DNA of 37,888 nucleotides, from positions 1-37,888 of the forward strand of contig QJVY01000255.1 in the NCBI GenBank assembly GCA_003235555.1, written 5' to 3'. Source of the stretch: Ignavibacteria bacterium. Lineage in GTDB: Bacteria; Bacteroidota; Ignavibacteria; UBA10030; SZUA-254. Within the stretch, counting starts at the first letter, position 1. Each line of letters opens with the position of its first letter. Shown here in pieces: positions 25,736-33,438 of this stretch. The position numbers were made by a program, and so were the translations under genes. The notes under the pieces are model-generated. The model searched no databases and was not told the DNA's origin. It was given only the letters and a program-made list of their open reading frames with translations.

Positions 25736-26053
25736 ATGTTTCGTCATCGATCTATCACATATTTTCTGTTCTGGGGGATCGGCGTTTCGATCGCCTTCCT
25801 TCCCTTTTTGTTCGGGATGATGCTCCCGTCGTTTGTCGACAGGAACCCCTATTCCATCTTTTTTTCGATGTTCAATTTCCCGGTAACGTTCGCGCTGGAC
25901 GGGGTGATCAGGTGGCTGGGGGAATACCTCTGGCAGACGCCCAGCCGGTACGAGGCTGTGCTCTCGCAGTTTTACGTGACCGTGGCGTTCTGGTCGATTT
26001 TCGGTGGGGTGGTGGGGTTGATCAAGGACCTGACGGGGGACCGGGGGAGGTAA
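25736..26053 (+). CDS. Small membrane protein of unknown function
   Basis: 105 residues, not recognised. Two or three hydrophobic segments: SITYFLFWGIGVSIAFLPFL, a FFSMFNFPVTFAL region and VTVAFWSIFGGVVGLI near the C-terminus, with a basic/acidic tail LTGDRGR. ATG 25736 is chosen; an in-frame GTG at 25727 adds three residues. It lies alone between the T9SS cargo gene, which ends in a terminator, and a convergent minus-strand gene. Codon use resembles the neighbours, supporting a real gene, but no function can be given. Confidence 0.65.
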   Translation: MFRHRSITYFLFWGIGVSIAFLPFLFGMMLPSFVDRNPYSIFFSMFNFPVTFALDGVIRWLGEYLWQTPSRYEAVLSQFYVTVAFWSIFGGVVGLIKDLTGDRGR

Positions 26054-26078
26054 GGACACTCCCCGCAGGGAGATCGGC

Positions 26079-27788
26079 TCAGGCTTTTTTCCGCATCCCT
26101 TTTTCTTCGTAGCTGAATATCCATCCCGCGACCTTGCCCGGGTCGATGTCCAGGAAGTGGTTCCAGTACGCCGGGTTGTTCATATGATGTGAACTCGTGT
26201 CCCCCGGGATGACCTGTCCCGCCTGCTTCTGTATCCCGCTGAATCGTTCCTTCCACAACTGCATGTTGGGTTTCCTGAGGTCCACCCAGCCGTCGTGCGC
26301 CCAGAGGTTGATCTTCGCGGGGTTGACCGCGACCTCGGTCTCGCCGTGCATCGCGGGGATCTTGATCACCGGTCCGCGCAGCAGCCTGCGCCCGTCCGGC
26401 ATGAGGATCGGGATGCCGATCGAAATGATGTGGGAGCGGATGACCGCCTCGGCGGTGATCTTGTCGGTGATCCGTTTCGACATCGTCGCCGGGTCGGTGC
26501 GGAGCACCCGGAGCATGTCCTTGAAGCAGAGCCTGAGCAGATACGCCTCGTAGAGGAGTTTGGAGAGCCTCGGCGGTCCCAGCATTTCGAAGGCCACGCT
26601 GTCCACGTTGTGGAGCCTCTCCAGGTCCTCGATCTGGTCCATCGCCGACTGGAAGAGGAACCCCGCGCGGTAGGTGGGGGAGAGTGTGGCGTTGTCGAGG
26701 GCGTTGATGATGTCGTGCCCGGTGTTCCCGCCCATGATTTCGTAGACGACCGTTTCGGCGATCTCCTCCGGCGTGATGAACTCCATCTGTCCCGGGGTGG
26801 CGATCGTCTGGAATTCCCCCCGGGAGAAGAGCCCGTTCTCCCCGGTGTCGATGAACACCGAACGGAGGGTCCTGTTGAGGGAGCGGGCCGGTTTCTCGAC
26901 GTGCAGTTTCAGTTTCTTCGTGAGCCGGGCGGCCTGGGTCGGGGGACAGTCGACCAGCTGGATCGGTTTGCCCTGTTTGCGGATCTCTCCGAACCCCACC
27001 CGTTTCCACGCTATGGCGGCCGCGGGTTTGACCTCCTTCGTGATGGGCGCGTCGGGGGTTCTCCCCATGAGGAAGAGCAGCATGGTGTGGGCCCCTGCCA
27101 CTGCGGACTTGCCGAGCAGCACGCTCGACGGGCGTTCCTCGCTGTGGGTGTAGGGGATGTTGAGCCCCATTCCGCCCGTTCCGCTCGTCCCGATTTTGAG
27201 ATAAATCTTCGTCCCGCACTGGTGCATCACCCTGTAGAGCAGCTGGACGTGCCTGATCAGCTGGGGGGTGTACAGCGTGCAGAGGAGCCGCTCGGTGTAT
27301 TCCCGGAGGGTGTTCCCGGTGTCTTTTTTCCGGCCGCGTCCGAGCGCCCGGTAGACCCTCCGGGCGTTCCCGAAAATATCCTGGTAGGCGATAGCCGTCG
27401 CAGAGTTGATGCAGTCGATGATGATGTCGGGTTTGTAGCCGTTCAGCAGCCTGTGGATGGTCGACCGCCGGATGACGGGTTCGGCGAGTTCGTCGAGCGT
27501 GTCCTCAATGAACATCCTCCTCCTGGCGGGGTCTTCCATGATCTCGTCGCGGCGGGCGTCCTTGAGGACGTGCCGGACGAAAATGTTGCCCCCCCAGGCG
27601 ACGAAGAGCTTTTTCGAGGCGCGCGGAAACTCCCCGCGGAGGGTGGCGATCGTCTCCTCCGCCTCCCGTTTGACGAGGGAGGTGACGATGATCCTCTTCG
27701 GCCCCTCCCCGACGAGCCTGCGACAGACGGCCAGGCCCACGAGACCCCCTCCCCCGAGAACAAGGACGGTGCGGTTTTTAATGTCCAT
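26079..27788 (-). CDS. Large Rossmann-fold (SDR-like) protein of unknown function
   Basis: 569 residues. The N-terminus is a dinucleotide-binding fold: VLVLGGGGLVGLAVCRRLV with a Gly-rich loop at 12-18, and IIIDCINSATAIAYQD near residue 125 in the position of the SDR NNAG-like strand. A segment KIGTSGTGGMGLNIPYTHSEE (about 200-220) contains Ser, Thr and Tyr residues that could form an SDR-type active site. The remaining about 340 residues, with TPGQMEFITPEEIAE and PDGRRLLRGPVIKIP, match no family that I recognise. No signal peptide or membrane helix. A GGAG site precedes the ATG. It is the last gene of a four-gene minus-strand operon with an aldehyde dehydrogenase, so an oxidoreductase role is an inference only. 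Confidence 0.75.
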   Translation of the reverse strand: MDIKNRTVLVLGGGGLVGLAVCRRLVGEGPKRIIVTSLVKREAEETIATLRGEFPRASKKLFVAWGGNIFVRHVLKDARRDEIMEDPARRRMFIEDTLDELAEPVIRRSTIHRLLNGYKPDIIIDCINSATAIAYQDIFGNARRVYRALGRGRKKDTGNTLREYTERLLCTLYTPQLIRHVQLLYRVMHQCGTKIYLKIGTSGTGGMGLNIPYTHSEERPSSVLLGKSAVAGAHTMLLFLMGRTPDAPITKEVKPAAAIAWKRVGFGEIRKQGKPIQLVDCPPTQAARLTKKLKLHVEKPARSLNRTLRSVFIDTGENGLFSRGEFQTIATPGQMEFITPEEIAETVVYEIMGGNTGHDIINALDNATLSPTYRAGFLFQSAMDQIEDLERLHNVDSVAFEMLGPPRLSKLLYEAYLLRLCFKDMLRVLRTDPATMSKRITDKITAEAVIRSHIISIGIPILMPDGRRLLRGPVIKIPAMHGETEVAVNPAKINLWAHDGWVDLRKPNMQLWKERFSGIQKQAGQVIPGDTSSHHMNNPAYWNHFLDIDPGKVAGWIFSYEEKGMRKKA

Positions 27789-27854
27789 GAGATTTCTCCA
27801 ATGCTGTCCGGCGCCTGTCCGGGTGCGGCCCCGGGCGGAGCCCGGGACGTCCCG

Positions 27855-28850
27855 TTATTTCAGTTTGAGGGACTTGACCATGCCCTCGAGGACGGGGAAA
27901 TACTCCTCCTTCTTCGGGGCGAACCAGTTCAGCGTCGTCCGCACCACCTTGTCGTTCTTGACCGTAAAATACGCACGGCTCGAGACCTTCGACATGGGGG
28001 AGTAATCGACCCAGAAGGTCTTCTGGCCGTCGATGGTCGTCTCGCCCGTGCCGCGGGACCGGTACCGGCCCTTGTTCTGTTCCCAGACCTTGTCGACGGT
28101 GAGCCCCACCGCCCCGAAGACGTCGATGTGCAGCGTCACGTCCTGGCGGTCCGCCTTCAGTTCCACGACGTAGTCCTTATCGCCTTTTTTGACGTCCACG
28201 AACTCCATGTTCTCGGGGTAGGGGAGGGTGAAGTATTTCGTATCGAGCGAGGAGACATTCGGCGACGCCTGCCAGACGTCGGGGAGTTTTTCGACGACCA
28301 CCGGGACCTTGAAGGAGGCCAGCATCGCGTCGAAGACTGCGCTGTGCGCCTGGTACTGGTCACCGTATCCCTCCACGGTAATTTTATAGGTGGCGGTGTC
28401 GCCGGGGACGTAGATTTCGTATCCGTAGATCTTTGTTTTCGACGTCGCCTGTATCGAGTAGGGGATCTTCGTTGACGCCCTGCCATCGATCGTGACCTCG
28501 GTCTGGGGACTGACATCGGCCTGCATCTGGCCCAGAACGTCTTTGCCGGCGGTGATGGCGTCGTCCATCGTCATCTCGCCGCGCGGGAAGACCTCCACGA
28601 GGACCCTTCCGCCCTCTATCCCCTTCGACGGGTCGATGAATTTGTTGGCCATTTCCTGCGATTCGGTGAAGAGGGCCTTTCCGATGGTGCCGAGCTGCAG
28701 CCATTTTTCGGGGTACTGCATCGAAAATCCGTAGGCCGGGTCCTTGTATTCATTCGGGGTTCCCATGGTGACCGGGACGATCTCGGTTTTACCGCAGCCC
28801 CAGAGGAACAACAGGCCGGTGAAGAGGAAGGTCAGTGAAAGCGATTTCAT
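27855..28850 (-). CDS. Lipoprotein with two PsbP/MOG1-like domains
   Basis: 331 residues. MKSLSLTFLFTGLLFLWGC forms a lipoprotein signal with lipidated Cys19; Gly at +2 would favour outer-membrane delivery by Lol. Two similar domains follow: the first opens EYKDPAYGFSMQYPEKW (about 35-51), the second has KYFTLPYPENMEFVDVKKGD (about 207-226). The phrase of an aromatic/Gly turn followed by YPExW is typical of PsbP-like proteins, which in bacteria are mostly uncharacterised. A GGAGAA site lies 9 bases before the ATG. It starts 28 bases after the aldehyde dehydrogenase stop and belongs to the same operon. Confidence 0.75.
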   Translation of the reverse strand: MKSLSLTFLFTGLLFLWGCGKTEIVPVTMGTPNEYKDPAYGFSMQYPEKWLQLGTIGKALFTESQEMANKFIDPSKGIEGGRVLVEVFPRGEMTMDDAITAGKDVLGQMQADVSPQTEVTIDGRASTKIPYSIQATSKTKIYGYEIYVPGDTATYKITVEGYGDQYQAHSAVFDAMLASFKVPVVVEKLPDVWQASPNVSSLDTKYFTLPYPENMEFVDVKKGDKDYVVELKADRQDVTLHIDVFGAVGLTVDKVWEQNKGRYRSRGTGETTIDGQKTFWVDYSPMSKVSSRAYFTVKNDKVVRTTLNWFAPKKEEYFPVLEGMVKSLKLK

Positions 28851-28878
28851 TGATGCGTTCTCCGTGTGATGATTGGGA

Positions 28879-30396
28879 TCAGGATGACTTCGGCACGACC
28901 ACGTCGTACCAGAACTTCTTTTCGCGCGCGCCCACCTCGTCGATGTGCATGTGCTTGGTTTCCATATATTCGTGCAGGCCCTCGAGGCCCAGTTCCCGGC
29001 CGATCCCGCTCTGTTTATACCCTCCGAAGGGGGCCTTCTCCGACATCAGGTGCCACTCGTTGATCCAGACCGTGCCGGCACGCAGGCGCTTTCCGATCCC
29101 GACGGCCTTTTCAGTGTCGGCCGACCAGACGCCCGCCCCGAGGCCGTAGTCGGAGTCGTTGGCGATGGCCACGGCTTCCTCGACATCCCCGTAGCGCAGG
29201 ACGGAGAGGACCGGCCCGAAGATTTCCTCCCGGGCGATCTTCATGTCGTTCCGGACGCCTGTGAAGAGCGTCGGTTCGACATAAAAGCCATTCTTCGCCG
29301 CCGGCACGTCGGGCGTGCCCCCTCCGGTGACGACCTTCGCCCCCTGCTCGATCCCGCTTTTGATGTACTGCAGAATTTTGTCGCGCTGCGCGGCGGAGAC
29401 CACGGGGCCGATTTCGGTGGAGGGATCCCGCGGGTCGCCTATTTTCATTTTTGCGATCTTCGAGACCATTTCGGAGACGAAACGGTCATGGATCGAATCG
29501 GGGAGGAGGAGCCGGGTCCCGGCCTCGCAGCACTGCCCCTGGTGGTAGTAGACGGCGTAGAGCGCGCCGTCGACGGCCATGGGAATATCGGCGTCCTCCA
29601 GGACGATGTTGGCCGATTTCCCCCCGCACTCGAGCGTGCATTTTTTCAATGTCGCCGCGGCGGACGACATGATGGAGCGGCCGACGGCCGTTGAGCCCGT
29701 GAAAGCGACCATGTCCACGCGGGGATCGGACACCAGCGCGGCGCCCGCGTCCTCGCCGAAACCGGGGATGATGTTGACGGCCCCGGGGGGGAAACCGACC
29801 TCCCGGAACATCGCCGCGAGTTCCATGGCCGTGACCGGCGTGAGTTCGGAGGGTTTCAGGACCACCGTGTTTCCGGCGGCGAGGGCCGGTCCGAGTTTCC
29901 AAACCGCCATTTTCAAGGGAAAATTCCACGGGGTGATCGCCGCGACGACACCGACCGGTTCGCGCACCAGCACGTTCCGGCTGAACCCCGGCTTGGAGAG
30001 GCCGTCCACCGGGGAGCTGAACTCACCGGCGGCGAGTTTCGAAAAATAGTACATCGCACGCGCGCTGAGCTTCACGTCCTCCTTCACCTTGCGGAGGGTG
30101 GAGCCGGAGTCGGCGATTTCGAGCTGTTCGAGTTCGGAGGACCGGTCGTTGATCCTGCCGGAGACGGCCTTCAGGAGTTCTGCGCGCTCGGCGCCGCTCA
30201 TCCGCGGCCAGGGGCCGCTGTCGAAGGCGCGTCTGGCCGCGGCGACCGCGTCCCCGGCGTCGCGGGAGCCCGCCCGCGCGCATCGCGCGATCACCGCGCC
30301 CGTGGATGGATCGATCGAATCGAAGGTCCTTCCGTCGGCCGCGGGACGGAACCTGCCGTCGATGAAGAGTTCAAGGGTGCGGACCTGTTCCGCCAT
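28879..30396 (-). CDS. NAD(P)-dependent aldehyde dehydrogenase
   Basis: 505 residues of the ALDH superfamily, oxidising an aldehyde to its acid. Visible are TPWNFP (N158 stabilises the thiohemiacetal), KPSELTP, the cofactor loop FTGSTAVGR (232-240), the general base E256 in LECGGK, the catalytic Cys290 in GQCCEAGTR, EEIFGPVLSV and PFGGYKQSGIGRELG. It looks most like betaine-aldehyde/broad-specificity enzymes; the substrate is not predictable. The C-terminal HIDEVGAREKKFWYDVV tail is of a type seen in several thermophile and FCB homologues. The ATG (30396) shares a base with the TAA of the membrane-protein gene upstream (TAATG), so the two are translationally coupled. A much longer in-frame start at 30636 would lie inside that gene. 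Confidence 0.95.
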   Translation of the reverse strand: MAEQVRTLELFIDGRFRPAADGRTFDSIDPSTGAVIARCARAGSRDAGDAVAAARRAFDSGPWPRMSGAERAELLKAVSGRINDRSSELEQLEIADSGSTLRKVKEDVKLSARAMYYFSKLAAGEFSSPVDGLSKPGFSRNVLVREPVGVVAAITPWNFPLKMAVWKLGPALAAGNTVVLKPSELTPVTAMELAAMFREVGFPPGAVNIIPGFGEDAGAALVSDPRVDMVAFTGSTAVGRSIMSSAAATLKKCTLECGGKSANIVLEDADIPMAVDGALYAVYYHQGQCCEAGTRLLLPDSIHDRFVSEMVSKIAKMKIGDPRDPSTEIGPVVSAAQRDKILQYIKSGIEQGAKVVTGGGTPDVPAAKNGFYVEPTLFTGVRNDMKIAREEIFGPVLSVLRYGDVEEAVAIANDSDYGLGAGVWSADTEKAVGIGKRLRAGTVWINEWHLMSEKAPFGGYKQSGIGRELGLEGLHEYMETKHMHIDEVGAREKKFWYDVVVPKSS

Positions 30397-30872
30397 TACT
30401 GACCCCCCAGCCGGCCGTAGACCGACAAGTACAGGATGGCCAGCAGAAGGAGGGGAAGGATGATGTATCCCGCCATGACCCACGAATCGTACGAGGAAAG
30501 TTGTTTTTCGGCGTCCGGGCCCGCCCCGCCGGCGGCCATCGACGCCACGAGGGCCCCCCGTTTGCGGGCGACGATCCCCATCACGACGCCGCCGATGACG
30601 GCGACGGCGAATACCACCAGCTTCGCGCTCAGCCAACCGAGGGTGAGGATTCCCACCCCGAGCGCGTGCATATTACCGATCCCGGTGATGAGCATGATCA
30701 CCATGCCGACGGGGCTCAGCAGGCCGATCGGCCTGGAGGCCCGGAGGATCAGCGCCTTCGTCTTGAGGTCTTCGGCCTTTTTATACTGCCTGTTGAGGAG
30801 GATGCCGGCCACACTGGCGGACACGAGCAGTCCCAACCCGAGGAAATGCAGGATCAGTGTGATCTCGCGCAT
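30396..30872 (-). CDS. Four-helix integral membrane protein, DUF2269-like
   Basis: 158 residues with about four transmembrane helices: ITLILHFLGLGLLVSASVAG, PIGLLSPVGMVIMLITGIG, GWLSAKLVVFAVAVIGGVVMG and YIILPLLLLAILYLSVY. A histidine in the first helix (HFLGLG) and an RPIGLLSPVG loop recall predicted membrane proteins of the DUF2269/CopD-like kind, some of which are haem- or copper-associated; this is a weak resemblance. ATG 30872 is chosen (AAGGA 10 bases upstream); longer in-frame starts overlap the divergent promoter region. First gene of the aldehyde dehydrogenase operon, with a leader of about 80 bases. Confidence 0.7.
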   Translation of the reverse strand: MREITLILHFLGLGLLVSASVAGILLNRQYKKAEDLKTKALILRASRPIGLLSPVGMVIMLITGIGNMHALGVGILTLGWLSAKLVVFAVAVIGGVVMGIVARKRGALVASMAAGGAGPDAEKQLSSYDSWVMAGYIILPLLLLAILYLSVYGRLGGQ

Positions 30873-30909
30873 GGAGGTCTGTTCCTTTCTGACGTGATTG
30901 TGTGTTTTG

Positions 30910-30938
30910 GCGGACCGAACGACCGTACCGGGGTCCGC
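30910..30938 (-). promoter_or_regulatory. Stem-loop in the leader of the aldehyde dehydrogenase operon
   Basis: GCGGACC and GGTCCGC (30938-30932 and 30916-30910 on the minus strand) form a 7-base stem that encloses a smaller CCG-GTA-CGG hairpin. It lies in the leader between the promoter and the first ATG. It has no T run, so it is not a simple terminator; a regulatory or stabilising role is only a possibility. Confidence 0.35.
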
Positions 30939-30960
30939 AGGGGATGAAATGGCGCCCGAA

Positions 30961-30989
30961 AAGATACAAAATCTTTTAAAGAGACTCAA
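30961..30989 (-). promoter_or_regulatory. Promoter of the aldehyde dehydrogenase operon
   Basis: Minus-strand TTGAGT (30989-30984), 17-base spacer, TATCTT (30966-30961); transcription starts near 30954, giving a leader of about 80 bases. It is divergent from the hemG promoter. Confidence 0.6.
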
Positions 30990-31021
30990 GGTACGGGCCA
31001 GCCGCCGGGAGGAACTGCGAA

Positions 31022-31050
31022 TTGACATCCCTCCGATTTTTCTCTATGTT
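31022..31050 (+). promoter_or_regulatory. Promoter of hemG
   Basis: Consensus TTGACA (31022-31027), 17-base spacer, TATGTT (31045-31050). The ATG at 31066 follows about 9 bases after the expected transcription start, with no ribosome site. Confidence 0.68.
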
Positions 31051-31065
31051 TTCAGTGATATTCGC

Positions 31066-32439
31066 ATGGCAGAAGTCGCAATCATCGGGGGAGGGATCAC
31101 CGGTCTGACCGCGGCCTACAGGCTGCACGGCCGGGGCATCGGCGTGACCGTTTTCGACGGGGGGAAGGAGGCCGGCGGCGTCGTACGGACGACGTTCCGG
31201 AACGGGTTCCTCGCCGAGCACGGACCGAATTCCATCCTGGTCACCTCCCCGCTCATCCCGGCCCTGATCCGCGATGCCGGCCTCGACGCCCGCGTGGTTT
31301 CCCCGGGCACAAGCGGAAAGAACCGCTTCATCGTCCGCTCCGGAAGACCGATCTGCCTCCCGCTGACTCCACCCCAGTTCGTCACAACACCGCTCTTCTC
31401 GCCGTGGGCGAAATTGCGCCTGATCGCCGAACCGTTCATCCGGAGGGCCCCCGCCGACATGGAGGAATCACTCTCCGGTTTCGTCCTCCGCCGGCTGGGG
31501 AGGGAGTTCCTGGATTATGCCATCAATCCCTTCGTGGCCGGGGTCTATGCCGGGGATCCCGACCTGCTCTCCGTGCGGCATTCCTTCCCGAAACTGCACG
31601 CGCTGGAACAAAAATACGGATCGCTCATCGGCGGGCAGATCAGGGGGAAAAAAGAGCGGGAAACACGGGAGGACGTCGGGAAGAACGAGGCCGGGATGGT
31701 TTCCTTCGACGCGGGGCTGCAGGTGCTCACGGACACGCTCGCCGCTTCGCTCGGCGACCGCGTAAAGCTCCTGACACCGGTCGGGAGGGTGTCCAGGGCC
31801 GGGGGAGGATGGGGTGTCGACGCCGACGGTACGCCGGGGGACACCGTGTTCGACGCCGTCCTCTTCGCAGGTTCGGCGCACTCGCTGGCGCGGATGGGGT
31901 CCCCGGGTGAAGGTCCGTCGCCGGAGCCGCTTGGGGAGATTCACTATCCCCCGGTGAGTTCTCTCGCGTTGGGCTTCCGGCGCGGGGACATCGCGCACCC
32001 GCTGGACGGTTTCGGCATTCTCATCCCCGAAGTGGAGCCTTTCGCGATCCTCGGCGTCCTTTTCTCCTCCTCGCTGTTCCCGGGCCGGGCCCCCGCCGAC
32101 CACGTCACCCTCACCTGTTTTCTTGGCGGTACCCGTCGCCCCGAAACCGCGACCGGTGAGACGGGTGAACTGGTCGAAACCGCGATGCGGGACCTCAGGA
32201 GACTGGTGGGGTTGACGGGCGAACCGGTGTTCGTCCACCGGTCCTTCTACGAGAAGGCGATCCCGCAGTACAACGTCGGCTACGGGAAATACCTCAGGAT
32301 CATGGATGAGATCGAGGGGGCCAATCCAGGCTATTTCCTCGCGGGGAACTTCAGGAACGGGATCTCCCTCGGCAATTCGATCGTGGCAGGTGACGAGGTT
32401 GCGACCAGGATCGCCGCGTGGCTGCGGAAGGGGGGCTGA
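31066..32439 (+). CDS. hemG: FAD-dependent protoporphyrinogen oxidase (HemY/PPOX type)
   Basis: 457 residues. It oxidises protoporphyrinogen IX to protoporphyrin IX in haem synthesis, using FAD and oxygen (or, in related enzymes, coproporphyrinogen III). MAEVAIIGGGITGLTAAYRL is the FAD-binding dinucleotide motif; RNGFLAEHGPNSI, RLGREFLDYAINPFVAGVYAGDP and the C-terminal AGNFRNGISLGNSIVAGDEVA are characteristic PPOX segments. The symbol follows general annotation use; this is the oxygen-type enzyme, not E. coli HemG flavodoxin. An in-frame start at 30898 is rejected because the promoter at 31022-31050 lies after it. No other haem genes are near. Confidence 0.92.
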   Translation: MAEVAIIGGGITGLTAAYRLHGRGIGVTVFDGGKEAGGVVRTTFRNGFLAEHGPNSILVTSPLIPALIRDAGLDARVVSPGTSGKNRFIVRSGRPICLPLTPPQFVTTPLFSPWAKLRLIAEPFIRRAPADMEESLSGFVLRRLGREFLDYAINPFVAGVYAGDPDLLSVRHSFPKLHALEQKYGSLIGGQIRGKKERETREDVGKNEAGMVSFDAGLQVLTDTLAASLGDRVKLLTPVGRVSRAGGGWGVDADGTPGDTVFDAVLFAGSAHSLARMGSPGEGPSPEPLGEIHYPPVSSLALGFRRGDIAHPLDGFGILIPEVEPFAILGVLFSSSLFPGRAPADHVTLTCFLGGTRRPETATGETGELVETAMRDLRRLVGLTGEPVFVHRSFYEKAIPQYNVGYGKYLRIMDEIEGANPGYFLAGNFRNGISLGNSIVAGDEVATRIAAWLRKGG

Positions 32440-32469
32440 GCCGGCCGGACCGGGCGCCCGGTCGGGCGG

Positions 32470-32498
32470 TTGTGAATCGGCCACGCTTTTCCTATATT
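32470..32498 (+). promoter_or_regulatory. Predicted leaderless promoter of murI
   Basis: TTGTGA (32470-32475), 17-base spacer, TATATT (32493-32498). The murI ATG at 32508 lies about 3 bases after the expected transcription start. Confidence 0.55.
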
Positions 32499-32507
32499 TT
32501 TCCGCCC

Positions 32508-33320
32508 ATGGAATCCTCCCGGCAGTCAAAACCGATCGGCGTGTTCGATTCGGGCATCGGCGGCCTGACTGTCGTCCGAGCCCTGACCCGACACCTGCCC
32601 AGCGAGAACATCGTCTACTTCGGCGATACCGCGCGCGTTCCCTACGGACCGAAATCACCCCAGGTGGTGCGGGAATACGCGGTGGAGGACACCGGTTTCC
32701 TGATGAGCCACGACGTGAAGATGATCGTCGTCGCCTGCAACACCGTCTCTTCGGTCGCGATGGACCTCGTCATGAAAAAAGCCGGCGTCCCGGTGGCCGG
32801 GGTGATCCTCCCCGGCGCGCGCGCCGCGGCGGCGGCGACGAAGAACCGAAAGGTGGGTGTGATCGGGACGGTGGGGACCATCTCCAGCAACGCGTACCCC
32901 AACGCGATCCGGCAGCTGGACCCCTCGATACACGTCATCAGCCAGGCATGCCCCCTCTTCGTCCCGCTGGCGGAGGAGGGATGGACCGATCACGCGGCGA
33001 CGGCGTTGATCGCGAAGGAGTACCTCTTCCCGCTGAAGCGTGAAAAGATCGACACGCTCGTCCTGGGGTGCACGCACTACCCCGTCCTCTCGGAGGTCAT
33101 CTCCGGGGTCTTCGACGGGAAGGTGACGCTCATCGATTCCGGGGAATCGACGGCGATGGAAGTGGCCCGCGTGCTGGACGAACACGACATGCGAAACAGC
33201 AGCAGGGCCAGGCCGCACGTCAGGTTTTTCGTGAGCGACATTCCCCGGAAGTTCACCGAGGTCGGCGAGAGGTTCCTCGGGCGGACGCTGGGCCGCGTCC
33301 GCCGGGCGGAGGGATTTTAG
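32508..33320 (+). CDS. murI: Glutamate racemase
   Basis: 270-residue cofactor-independent racemase making D-glutamate for peptidoglycan. The two catalytic cysteines are present: C77 in VACNTVSS and C188 in VLGCTHYPVL. The opening IGVFDSGIGGLTVVRAL, with Asp14 and Ser15 in the active site, and YFGDTARVPYG are diagnostic. An earlier in-frame start at 32418 is excluded by the promoter at 32470-32498. The phhB-like gene begins 118 bases after the stop; between them is a structured region without a clear terminator. Confidence 0.95.
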   Translation: MESSRQSKPIGVFDSGIGGLTVVRALTRHLPSENIVYFGDTARVPYGPKSPQVVREYAVEDTGFLMSHDVKMIVVACNTVSSVAMDLVMKKAGVPVAGVILPGARAAAAATKNRKVGVIGTVGTISSNAYPNAIRQLDPSIHVISQACPLFVPLAEEGWTDHAATALIAKEYLFPLKREKIDTLVLGCTHYPVLSEVISGVFDGKVTLIDSGESTAMEVARVLDEHDMRNSSRARPHVRFFVSDIPRKFTEVGERFLGRTLGRVRRAEGF

Positions 33321-33339
33321 AGAAGACCGGGACACGCGG

Positions 33340-33417
33340 GTTTCCAACCCCCGACGGCCCGCTGGGGAAACCTGGCTACTCCGGATTGTCGCAGGTTGTC
33401 CGGGACCTCCCCGGACT
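33340..33417 (+). promoter_or_regulatory. Structured intergenic leader before the phhB-pyrE-NUDIX genes
   Basis: Three pairings can be drawn: GGTTTCC (33340-33346) with GGAAACC (33367-33373); AACCTG (33370-33375) with CAGGTT (33393-33398), which competes with the first; and GTCCGGG (33399-33405) with CCCGGAC (33411-33417). Such alternative stems resemble an attenuator, but no T run follows the last stem. Its role is not established. Confidence 0.25.
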
Positions 33418-33438
33418 CTCAAGAAGGAAGGTGACTGC

